From Nitrospira sp. (GTDB lineage: Bacteria; Nitrospirota; Nitrospiria; Nitrospirales; Nitrospiraceae): DNA of 40,190 bases. Location: NCBI GenBank assembly GCA_020853775.1, contig JADYYH010000007.1, positions 1 through 40,190 of the forward strand, in the 5' to 3' direction. The notes beneath the pieces were generated by a model. That model worked only from the letters and a program-made list of their open reading frames with translations, did no database searches and was not told the origin of the DNA. The position numbers and the translations under genes are program-made. Positions 33,024 to 40,190 of this stretch are shown here, piece after piece (the first letter of the stretch is position 1; each line of letters begins with the position of its first letter).

Positions 33024-33300
33024 CCCGCCTGGAATTGACCGATCCCGCCGTCGCAGATTTGGAAAATATCCAAGACTACGTTGCTCGAGACTCTCCCGAA
33101 TATGCTGCTGCATTGATTGAGCGGCTCATTCTTTCGGTGGACCGACTCACTGCATCCCCGAAAGTGGACGGCTGGTACCGGAAGCTACTGATCCGAAGGT
33201 GCGGGAGTTGCTCGTGGAAGGATATCGAATGGTCTATCGGCTCAGGAAGGGCACCGTGTCCGCTTTCAATGCGCGATGCGGCGCTGACCGGCCTTGTTGA
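33020..33300 (+). pseudogene. ParE/RelE-type toxin, frame broken by one missing base
   Basis: The first part, MTRLELTDPAVADLENIQDYVARDSPEYAAALIERLILSVDRLTASPK, is a clear ParE/RelE N-terminus. The expected second half, GRLVPEATDPKVRELLVEGYRMVYRLRKGTVSAFNARCG, is in the next frame from about 33166, with one base missing near GTGGA (33164-33168). A single added base gives a 93-residue toxin, the usual length. In the undisturbed frame the protein instead runs on as an aberrant tail to 33598. ParE-type toxins inhibit gyrase or cut mRNA; the broken one should do neither unless the break is an error. Confidence 0.8.
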
Positions 33301-33428
33301 CCATCCTGCTAACCAGCATGAAGCAAGTGGGCTCGGGCCGTTTGGCCCTATTGGCAAGCTCGGCACGCTCCTGTATACGTGTGCGGTGTCACTACGTAGT
33401 CGTCGCGATCGACCCGGTGTGTGCCTTG

Positions 33429-33446
33429 CCGAGGAATCGCCCTCGG
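33429..33446 (+). promoter_or_regulatory. Small hairpin overlapping a ribosome site
   Basis: CCGAGG (33429-33434) pairs with CCTCGG (33441-33446) around the loop AATCGC; the last two bases of the stem are the first two of GGAGGA (33445-33450), the ribosome site of the ATG at 33458. The preceding stretch, 33301-33428, holds a 10-base palindrome, ACTACGTAGT (33391-33400), and no gene. Confidence 0.4.
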
Positions 33447-33457
33447 AGGAACCCTTG

Positions 33458-33626
33458 ATGAGCAGACGAGCCATCGGCCCCACCTGCGTCGCAACCCTGC
33501 TTGCGCTGAGGCTGTCCGGCGTAGGGGTCGGCGTCCGCGATCACGGCCAATCAGACCGTGATCCTGACGGTGATTCCGAGCGCGGCCACGCCGGATGAAG
33601 AAGAGGGGGAGCAGAGGTACAAACTG
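33458..33626 (+). pseudogene. Decayed start of a secreted protein
   Basis: After GGAGGA, an ATG at 33458 opens MSRRAIGPTCVATLLALRLSG, which looks like a signal peptide, then drifts into GVRDHGQ. In another frame the same place reads SASAITANQTVILTVIPSAATPDEEEG, which would be a proper signal cleavage site and mature start. A frame change of one base near 33510-33530 would join them. The joined protein continues into the transposase-like fragment, so this may be a chance fusion of relics. Function unknown. Confidence 0.4.
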
Positions 33627-33797
33627 ATGGGCGGTCCGTTGCGCATGACGCCGGGCGAGTTTGTCCATCACGTGTTGGATCGCGCGAACGGCCGGGTGTC
33701 GCTGTGTGAGTACGATGGAGACTCGACCGCCTTTGAACGAGTGGCAATGAGAATTCTCCCTCAATCCTGCGTGAACAATGCTCCATCTACGGTCTGA
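33627..33797 (+). pseudogene. Truncated REP-associated tyrosine transposase (RAYT) fragment
   Basis: MGGPLRMTPGEFVHHVLDRANGRVSLCEYDGDSTAFERV resembles the N-terminus of Y1-type transposases associated with REP elements (pattern PLRI.PG..YHVLNRANGR..LFEKD.DY.AFE.VL). Similarity stops after AFERV. The downstream HUH motif (MPNHWHLV) and the catalytic tyrosine region are absent, so it is dead. It lies about 0.9 kb from the REP-like element at 32590, which such enzymes mobilise. Coding for this fragment overlaps the start of the next gene by 20 bases. Confidence 0.65.
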
Positions 33798-34716
33798 GTG
33801 TCTCAATCTTCAGCCACGCGTATCGTCGGGCTGCCTCGCATGGACCGCCGGCCGGCATGATCGAACCAGGCTGCGGTGGCGAGCGCTGAGCGGCGCGTTG
33901 TGCGCGCTCCTGCTCTGCATGCCTTTCGCGCTCCACGCCGATCGCGCACAATATTTCTACGATGAGCTTGGGCGTTTAGTGGGTGTCGTCAACGGCCAGG
34001 GCGATGCCGCAGTCTACCACTATGATGAAGTCGGGAATCTCCTGAAGATCGATCGGTTCACCACGACGAGCGGGAGTATCGGCATCTTCGTCATGACACC
34101 GGCTAGCTCGCTCGTGAATAAACCTGTTGAGATCGGCGGGTTCGGATTCGCCACACCACCATCAAGCAATCAGGTGTCGTTCAACGGGACGCCTGCCACG
34201 GTCGTATCTGGGACCTCCTCATCATTGATCGTCACGGTGCCGACCGGCGCCACGACGGGGCCCGTCACGGTCACGAACGCCATTGGCACCGCCACAAGCC
34301 CGCAGGCATTCAAAGTGCTGGTGCCGCCGATTATCACCGGCGTGAGTCCGACAGCGGTGCCGCAGGGTGTGAGCAGCCGCGTGACGATTCAAGGTTTTCA
34401 CCTCTCGAGTGCGACTGGGGTGACGTTCACGCAGGCTGGGTTGACGGCGACGTTGCTGCCGAGCGAGGTGACCGACTCCTCACTCCCGATCACACTCACG
34501 GTGGCAGGGACTGTGCCGGTTGGTCAGTACACGTTTGCGATACCCAGTCCACTGGGAACGGCCCAGAGTGAGACTGTCACTATTGGGGTCCGCCCCGGAG
34601 TGTCATTTGCCGGAGTCAGTGGGTTTGTTACCGTGGTGCGCCCATTTTCTCCGACGGTCGCGCCTCAAGGACCCACGGGGGTGGTGGCCCCAGCGCTGAG
34701 CATTTCGATGCCATAG
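33778..34716 (+). CDS. Secreted protein with one RHS/YD repeat and two IPT/TIG domains
   Basis: A 312-residue protein. The signal segment is around residues 33-54 (ALSGALCALLLCMPFALHA-D). Residues 57-92 hold a lone YD-repeat unit, YFYDELGRLVGVVNGQGDAAVYHYDEVGNLLKIDRF, which is normally found in long arrays. Residues ~105-278 are two IPT/TIG Ig-like domains (VFMTPASSLVNKPVEIGGFGF; PIITGVSPTAVPQGVSSRVTIQGFHL). The joint ATTGPVTVTNAIGTATSPQAFKVLVPP is closely similar to ATTGPITVTTAAGTATSATNFTVLVPP of the giant RHS protein at 36287, so the two genes share ancestry. No ribosome site is clear; the start is taken as the ATG at 33778, but a start nearer the signal is possible. Confidence 0.72.
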   Translation: MLHLRSECLNLQPRVSSGCLAWTAGRHDRTRLRWRALSGALCALLLCMPFALHADRAQYFYDELGRLVGVVNGQGDAAVYHYDEVGNLLKIDRFTTTSGSIGIFVMTPASSLVNKPVEIGGFGFATPPSSNQVSFNGTPATVVSGTSSSLIVTVPTGATTGPVTVTNAIGTATSPQAFKVLVPPIITGVSPTAVPQGVSSRVTIQGFHLSSATGVTFTQAGLTATLLPSEVTDSSLPITLTVAGTVPVGQYTFAIPSPLGTAQSETVTIGVRPGVSFAGVSGFVTVVRPFSPTVAPQGPTGVVAPALSISMP

Positions 34717-34724
34717 GAGCTGCG

Positions 34725-34744
34725 GTCGAGATGAGTCGAGATGA
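34725..34744 (+). repeat. Two tandem copies of a 10-base unit between RHS genes
   Basis: GTCGAGATGA occurs at 34725-34734 and again at 34735-34744, followed by a partial GATGA. It lies in the 85-base gap before the glycine-rich gene. Meaning unknown. Confidence 0.5.
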
Positions 34745-34801
34745 GATGAGGGAAAGTGGAGGGGCTCGATGGGCCTCGCGCGATTGAACAAGGAGTCGAC
34801 T

Positions 34802-36238
34802 ATGATGTCGTACAGACTACTCGTGGGTCTCAGTTTCATTGGAATAGTGGCAAGCGCAAGCGATCCCTCGTCGGCTCTGAGTCAGGCGACCTTCAATAGC
34901 GGCAGCAATGAGTCCCTCGGGGCGCTGAATCCTGCTGCGAATACGACGGTGACGTTGCCCCCCGATGGCATTCTGCACTACACGACAGTGACCATTCCTG
35001 CAGGTGTCACGGTGACGTTCGCGCGGAATGCTGCGAACACGCCGGTGACCCTCCTGGCATCAGGAACTATCCTCATCAGCGGCAACATCCGCGTGGACGG
35101 TCAAGGAGGCACCGGTGGGCCAGGAGTCCAGCCCGGACGTCTGGGTGGACCCGGCGGGTTTAATGGAGGTCAATCCGGGATCGCTGGACTGATCAATAGT
35201 TCAGCCTCAAGTGGACAGGGACCAGGCGGGAGCCTCCCGACCCCGTTCTTTCAGTCCTCCTTTTTGTGTGATGGTGGGATCGCGACTTACGGGATGCCGA
35301 CAACCTTCGTGTCGCTCACGCCGCTATTTGGCGGTTCTGGCGGGGGCGGGCTGGGTGTTGGCGCTTCGCCGTCTTCCTCTGTCGCTAGCGGTGCCGGGGG
35401 CGGTGGGGCCATCGTGCTCGCTTCTTCGACGCAGATTACATTGAACGGGGTCGTGTCGGCGAATGGGGGTGTCGGCTATTTAAGTTATCTGGATCAAGGC
35501 ATCGGCACGTTTAAAGGTGCCGGCAGCGGCGGAGCGGTTCGACTGGTCGCTCCAACCGTTCAAGGCACTGGCCGTATTGAGGTTCAAGGCGGCACGGGCT
35601 GTGCCCGAGCTGGGCGCATTCGAGTCGAGGCGCAGACCTTGGGTGGAAATTTGCAATACTCCCCATCGCCGAGCGAAGGAATGGTGCGAACAAACGTCAA
35701 CCAGCTCGGTCCCGTGTGGGCCGGAAGTACCCCCGCGCTGGTGAATGTTCCCACCCTGGCGATCACGTCGGTTGGTGGAGTGGTGGCCCCTTCTACGCCT
35801 GGGGGGCTCTACAATGCCGCGGATGTAGCCTTGCCCCCTGGAACGTCGAATCCGGTGCCTGTCGTCATCACCGGCTCGAATATTCCGCAGGGCACCGGCT
35901 TCAGTCTGGTGCTCATTCCCCAATTTGCAACGTCAACCACGGTGAACGGGACATTCAGCACCGGATCGACGGCCACAGTCTCGATCAATCTGCCACTCGC
36001 TCAAACGGCTCTGCTGAACGCCTATGCGAGCTTCACGTTGCCGCAGTTGTCGAAGCACTTCCCGTTGATCGACGGCGAAGAAGTCGAGCGCGTGATGGTT
36101 GCCGGTGGAGTCGGGACCAGTGCGCCGCCTGTCTTGATCACGAAGTCGGGGAAAGAGGTGCCGGTGGCGGAGTTGTCCCAAGCAGATCAGGTGAAAGTCG
36201 CGAGAGCCTTCGAGGCGCTGCGGAACGAGGCGCAGTAA
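34802..36238 (+). CDS. Secreted glycine-rich repeat protein
   Basis: A 478-residue exported protein from the ATG at 34802; AAGGAG lies 6 bases upstream, and the signal peptide ends near SSALS. Residues ~45-100 are beta-rich and threonine-rich (ILHYTTVTIPAGVTVTFAR). Residues ~100-235 are glycine-rich (DGQGGTGGPGVQPGRLGGPGGFNGG, FGGSGGGGLGVG), resembling surface proteins with collagen-like or PE_PGRS-like flexibility. The last third is a more ordered domain ending GKEVPVAELSQADQVKVARAFEALRN. I recognise no enzymatic motif. It sits between two RHS-type genes and follows them in one direction with gaps of 85 and 48 bases, so it is likely co-transcribed and may be a partner at the cell surface. 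Confidence 0.68.
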   Translation: MMSYRLLVGLSFIGIVASASDPSSALSQATFNSGSNESLGALNPAANTTVTLPPDGILHYTTVTIPAGVTVTFARNAANTPVTLLASGTILISGNIRVDGQGGTGGPGVQPGRLGGPGGFNGGQSGIAGLINSSASSGQGPGGSLPTPFFQSSFLCDGGIATYGMPTTFVSLTPLFGGSGGGGLGVGASPSSSVASGAGGGGAIVLASSTQITLNGVVSANGGVGYLSYLDQGIGTFKGAGSGGAVRLVAPTVQGTGRIEVQGGTGCARAGRIRVEAQTLGGNLQYSPSPSEGMVRTNVNQLGPVWAGSTPALVNVPTLAITSVGGVVAPSTPGGLYNAADVALPPGTSNPVPVVITGSNIPQGTGFSLVLIPQFATSTTVNGTFSTGSTATVSINLPLAQTALLNAYASFTLPQLSKHFPLIDGEEVERVMVAGGVGTSAPPVLITKSGKEVPVAELSQADQVKVARAFEALRNEAQ

Positions 36239-36286
36239 GTCCAGGAGCAATCGAAAACAGTGTGTCGTGATCGAAGAGAGACTCCC

Positions 36287-39200
36287 ATGAACGGCCGGTC
36301 CACGAGGCGAAGTTGGGTCGCGGTGGTGATCCTGTGTCTGGCGTTCGTGCTCGTCAACCAGGAGGTCGTGCAAGCCCAAACGGTGCTCTTCGGCCCGAAG
36401 ACGTACACACGTACCGCCGGCCCGCCGAATCAATTCACCGACACGTTCACGCTCCCTGCCGGCGCCACCGCGCCCTACACGCTCCATGTCGTCAACGGCA
36501 ATGCGAACGGCACCAATCGCATTTCGTCCGCGACCGTACAACTCAATGGCACACAGATCCTCGGCCCCAGCGACTTCGGCCAAAATGTCGCGGTGCTCGA
36601 TCGCACCGTCGCCCTGCAAGCGAGCAATCAGCTGGAGGTCCGGCTCACCAGCGCGCCGGGCAGCTTCATTACAATCAGCGTGCTCGATACCAGCGCCGGG
36701 TCCCAACCGACCGCGCTTACACCGAGCCCGTTCAATCTCAATGCCGGGGCTACCGGCACGCTGACGGCCACGCTCGCACCGGCTCCGACCGCCGCTGGGA
36801 CGTTGGCGGTGAGCAGCGCGAATGCCGCCGTCGCCACCGTCCTCACGTCAATCCCCTTTACGGCTGGACAAACCGGCGTGCCCGTCACCGTGACCGCCGT
36901 CGCCTCCGGCTCGACCACCGTGACCGTCACACTCAACGGCGGCAGCGCCGCGAGCCAAGTCACCGTCACACCCCCGGCGCCCACCATCGCCGGCTTCACG
37001 CCGACCAGCGGCTTGGTTGGTGACACCGTGACCGTCACCGGCACGAATTTCGTCAATGTACAAACCCTCAGCTTCAACGGTGTCGCCGCCATCTTCACCA
37101 CCAACAATGCGACAACCCTCACCGCCCTCATGCCGAGCGGCGCGACCACAGGGCCCATCACGGTGACGACGGCCGCCGGCACGGCCACCAGCGCCACAAA
37201 CTTTACGGTGCTGGTTCCACCGACCGTGACGAGTTTCACGCCGACGAACGGCCGAGCCGGCACGACGGTGACGCTCACCGGCGCCAATTACATCAATGTC
37301 TCCTCTGTGACATTCAATGGCATCGCCGCGGCCGGCTTCACGGTGCAGAATGCCACCACGCTGACGGCCGTCGTACCGGCCACCGCCACGACCGGCTCGC
37401 TCGCGGTGACGACGCCGGACGGCACGGCCACGTCGGCCGGACAGTTCGTCGTCATTCCGACGCAGGACATGCAGCTGAACGTCCTCCCAGCCACGCTGGC
37501 CATTCCATCAACTGGCCAGGCCTCGTTTGCGGTGAGTCTTACCGGCAGTAGCGGGTTCGCGAATCTAGCCACGCTTTCTGCCACGGGCCTGCCCACCGGC
37601 ATGACCGCTGCCTTCACAGCACCTACGCTCACGGCGGGACAGAGTACCCTCCTGACCCTCACGACGAACGGCACGACCCCAACGGGCACCTATCCATTTA
37701 CCATCACGGCGACTGGCGCGGTGAACGGCGTTGTCACCCCCCGCTCCACCACGATCAACGTACAAGTGCTGGCCACGGGCGCGACCACCTTCTCCGGGCT
37801 CGTGCTGGATGAAGAGGACAAACCGGTCAAAGGGGCTCTTGTGAAGATCGGAGCCGTGCAAGTCAGTACCGACGACGGCGGCAACTTCCTGATGCAGAAT
37901 CCCCCGGTCGGGGCCAATCAGGTGCTGTTCATCGACGGCGGCCCGGCCTCGACCCCGCAACACAATCTGCCCATCATTCCCTATAAAGTGACCATCGTGG
38001 CCAATCAAGCCAATGTCTTGACCTTCGTCCCCCATCTGCATTTCCAAAAGACGACGGGTCTGGTGGATATCTCCAACAGCGGCGTCGAGCGGGTCGTGAC
38101 CGATCCGGAGCTGCCCGGCTTCCAGATGCGGATTCCAGCCGGCGTCCAGATCATCGGCTGGGACGGGCAGCCGAATACCCAGATTTCCGTGCGCCGCGTG
38201 CCGATCGACCGCATTCCCGTACCGCCTCCGCCTGCCGGACTCTTCAGCACGGCGGCCTATATGGACTACTTCGGCAAGCCGGGCGGTGGCACCCCCTCCG
38301 AGCCGATCCCCGTGACCTTGCCCAACGATCTGGATTTGCCGCCCGGTGCCCAAGCGGAACTCTGGTACTACGATGAAGCCCCGGACGGCTCGCGCCCCAA
38401 CCAATGGGCGAAGTATGGCACGGGCACTGTCTCACAGGACGGCAGTCAAATCGTTCCGGACATCGATCCGGCCACCGGCAAACAGTATGGCCAGCCTCGT
38501 TTCTGCTGCGGCATCAACATCGCCGCGATCACCGACGCGGTGCGCCAATTCTGGTTCGGCGGCGGTTGGCGGAGTGCTTTTGGGTTAACCGGCGGCGATC
38601 CGGTCGATCTGGCGACCGGCCTCCTCACCGTCTCGAAGACCGATCTGGTCCTGCCCGGCCGTCTGCCGATCACGCTCACGCGGACCTACCAGACGAACGG
38701 CGCATTGGGCGGGCCCTTTGGCCGCGGGACCACCCATGCGCAGGAGATCCTCCTGCTCGTCGAAGGCCATCAGCGGATCATGCGGATGGGCGATGGCCGG
38801 CGGGTTGTCCTGACGCAGCAGCCGGAGGGCTCCTATCGCAATCTCACGGACGCCGCGTTCCAGGGGGCGGTGCTGACCTCGCCTGGCGGCGTGCCGACGT
38901 TGCGGTGGAAAGATGGCACGCGCTGGGTCTTTGGAGTGACGATCAGCTCCGTCTTTGGCACGAACGTGTTGGGCTTGACTCAACAGATCGATCAGATCAA
39001 CAACGCCATCACGATGACCTGGACCAGCTCACGGATCACCGCCATCACCGGACCGGACGGTCGCCAACTCACGCTTGATTATGACGGCGCCGGGCGTATC
39101 ACGCGGGTGACCGATCCGCTTGGGCGCACGGTGCAGTATGCCTATGCCGGCGCGGGCAATCTCGCCACCGTCACTGATCCCGAAGGGGGCACCACGCGCT

Positions 39201-40190
39201 ATGAATATGACAGCGCCAATCGCCTCACCACCATCACCGATCCCACAGGGATCACGTTCTTGCAGAACGTCTATGGCCCCAGTGGCCGGGTCCTGCGGCA
39301 GATCCAAGCCGATGGGGGTGAATGGCGCTTTCGCTATCAGCTCACCGGCGCGACGTCCAGCGGACCCAAGTGCACCACTCTCACGGGCACCAGCGTCACG
39401 GTGACGCTGCCCTTCGTGCCGTGCCCCACCCTTGATTCCTGGGAACACGTGCAGGCGGGCTACACCATCACCGGCGGCACGGTCACGGCCACGACGGTGG
39501 TCGATCCGCGGGGGAATAGCACGACCACCCGGTTCAACCAGCGGGGGTATCCGATCGGCAGCACCGATGCGCTGGGCCAGACCAGCACGACGACATTGAC
39601 GGCGGCCAATCAAGTCGCGAGTTCTACAGATTCGCTCGGACGGGTCACGAAATTCGAGTACGATGCAGCGGGCAATGTCACCAAGCTGACCGATCCGACG
39701 AATCAGTTCACACGATTCGAATACCATCCAACCTATAACCACGTGACCAAGATCACCGATGCGCTGACCCACGTCACTGAATTTACCTACGATCCGGCGA
39801 ATGGGAATCTGCTGACCACCACAGATCCGCTGAACCACACCACGACGATCACGTACAATGCGTTCGGGCAACCCACTTCAGTCCAAGGGCCGATTGCGAG
39901 CGAACCGCCGACCACGTTTGCCTACGATACCAACGGCAATTTGATCACCACGATCGATCCGCTGGGGAACCAGACGCAGCGAGTCTATGATGCGGTGAGT
40001 CGTCTGGTGAATCTCACGGACCCGCGGCAACTGCAAACGCAATTTCGCTACGACAACCTCAACCGCGTCACCGAGATCGCTGATGCGCGCCAAGGGATCA
40101 CAAGATTCAATTACGATCTCAACGGCAATCTACTCTCCGTCCAAGACGCGAAGCTGCAACCGACGACCTACACCTATGACAGCATGGATC
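36287..40190 (+). CDS. Giant RHS/YD-repeat secreted protein (partial, open at the right edge)
   Basis: The open frame runs from the ATG at 36287 (GAAGAGAG 10 bases before it) past the end of the window: 1301 codons, no stop. Residues 1-31 are a signal peptide ending in VQAQ. Residues ~230-395 contain two IPT/TIG domains. Near 500-550 is a carboxypeptidase-regulatory-like Ig domain (TFSGLVLDEEDKPVKGALVKIG). From ~768 comes DUF6531 (GGDPVDLATGLLTVSKTDLVLPGRLPITLTRTY), then from ~925 a series of YD repeats (LDYDGAGRITRVTDPLGRTVQYAY, FEYDAAGNVTKLTDPT, FTYDPANGNLLTTTDP, FRYDNLNRVTEIADA and more). YD arrays form a hollow shell that carries a C-terminal toxin or effector; that end lies outside the window. 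Codons are strikingly C-rich compared with neighbours. Confidence 0.9.
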   Translation, partial: MNGRSTRRSWVAVVILCLAFVLVNQEVVQAQTVLFGPKTYTRTAGPPNQFTDTFTLPAGATAPYTLHVVNGNANGTNRISSATVQLNGTQILGPSDFGQNVAVLDRTVALQASNQLEVRLTSAPGSFITISVLDTSAGSQPTALTPSPFNLNAGATGTLTATLAPAPTAAGTLAVSSANAAVATVLTSIPFTAGQTGVPVTVTAVASGSTTVTVTLNGGSAASQVTVTPPAPTIAGFTPTSGLVGDTVTVTGTNFVNVQTLSFNGVAAIFTTNNATTLTALMPSGATTGPITVTTAAGTATSATNFTVLVPPTVTSFTPTNGRAGTTVTLTGANYINVSSVTFNGIAAAGFTVQNATTLTAVVPATATTGSLAVTTPDGTATSAGQFVVIPTQDMQLNVLPATLAIPSTGQASFAVSLTGSSGFANLATLSATGLPTGMTAAFTAPTLTAGQSTLLTLTTNGTTPTGTYPFTITATGAVNGVVTPRSTTINVQVLATGATTFSGLVLDEEDKPVKGALVKIGAVQVSTDDGGNFLMQNPPVGANQVLFIDGGPASTPQHNLPIIPYKVTIVANQANVLTFVPHLHFQKTTGLVDISNSGVERVVTDPELPGFQMRIPAGVQIIGWDGQPNTQISVRRVPIDRIPVPPPPAGLFSTAAYMDYFGKPGGGTPSEPIPVTLPNDLDLPPGAQAELWYYDEAPDGSRPNQWAKYGTGTVSQDGSQIVPDIDPATGKQYGQPRFCCGINIAAITDAVRQFWFGGGWRSAFGLTGGDPVDLATGLLTVSKTDLVLPGRLPITLTRTYQTNGALGGPFGRGTTHAQEILLLVEGHQRIMRMGDGRRVVLTQQPEGSYRNLTDAAFQGAVLTSPGGVPTLRWKDGTRWVFGVTISSVFGTNVLGLTQQIDQINNAITMTWTSSRITAITGPDGRQLTLDYDGAGRITRVTDPLGRTVQYAYAGAGNLATVTDPEGGTTRYEYDSANRLTTITDPTGITFLQNVYGPSGRVLRQIQADGGEWRFRYQLTGATSSGPKCTTLTGTSVTVTLPFVPCPTLDSWEHVQAGYTITGGTVTATTVVDPRGNSTTTRFNQRGYPIGSTDALGQTSTTTLTAANQVASSTDSLGRVTKFEYDAAGNVTKLTDPTNQFTRFEYHPTYNHVTKITDALTHVTEFTYDPANGNLLTTTDPLNHTTTITYNAFGQPTSVQGPIASEPPTTFAYDTNGNLITTIDPLGNQTQRVYDAVSRLVNLTDPRQLQTQFRYDNLNRVTEIADARQGITRFNYDLNGNLLSVQDAKLQPTTYTYDSMD

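Noticed and set aside
37565..38404. Long minus-strand reading frame across the RHS gene
   Set aside because: It is a mirror of the C-rich coding strand; no domain or start signal supports it.
1..40190. CRISPR array, prophage, origin of replication or rRNA/tRNA genes
   Set aside because: No regularly spaced repeats, phage structural genes, DnaA-box cluster or RNA gene signature was found on either strand.

Overview
The window looks like a chromosomal segment of a Gram-negative, GC-rich bacterium. The mix of an MlaA lipoprotein, outer-membrane barrel, TRL lipoprotein, paired DsrE/TusA sulfur carriers, several SUMF1-domain proteins and a bifunctional FtcD resembles Nitrospira (Nitrospirota). 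This is an inference from gene content and remembered gene style; no database search was made.

Layout. 1-5.4 kb: envelope genes (TRL lipoprotein, outer-membrane barrel, alpha/beta hydrolase, MlaA) that converge on a threonine-degradation pair, tdh-kbl. 5.5-11.4 kb: secreted and periplasmic genes (TonB-C protein, YceI, a LolA-like protein, two SUMF1-domain proteins), HemD and a glyoxalase-fold protein. 11.4-19.6 kb: an MBL-fold hydrolase, a nucleotide-sugar epimerase, a Tat-exported fusion of a glycoside-hydrolase-like barrel with a SUMF1 domain, and a GT39-type membrane glycosyltransferase that is one base short of an intact frame. This part is probably a surface-glycan locus. 19.6-28.7 kb: housekeeping and transport genes (HAD phosphatase, CPA2 antiporter, Rieske oxygenase, DsrE2-TusA, FtcD, rpsU, nth, a second DsrE operon). 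28.8-31.4 kb: polA, whose proofreading domain lacks its first catalytic motif.

31.4-33.8 kb is an accessory scrapyard between polA and the RHS genes. It holds two toxin-antitoxin modules, each with an intact antitoxin and a toxin broken by one missing base. It also holds a degenerate second copy of the polA tail, a REP-like palindromic element, and a truncated REP-associated transposase fragment.

33.8-40.2 kb is a three-gene secreted cassette: a small TIG/RHS protein, a glycine-rich secreted protein, and a giant RHS/YD-repeat protein. The last gene is open at the right edge and shares TIG modules with the first.

The most unusual points are the three SUMF1-domain proteins without the oxidase cysteines, the Tat-barrel-SUMF1 fusion beside the glycosyltransferase, a nested RNA fold in the glycosyltransferase leader, and the decayed toxin/REP region. 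All positions were read by eye; no alignment or folding program was run.
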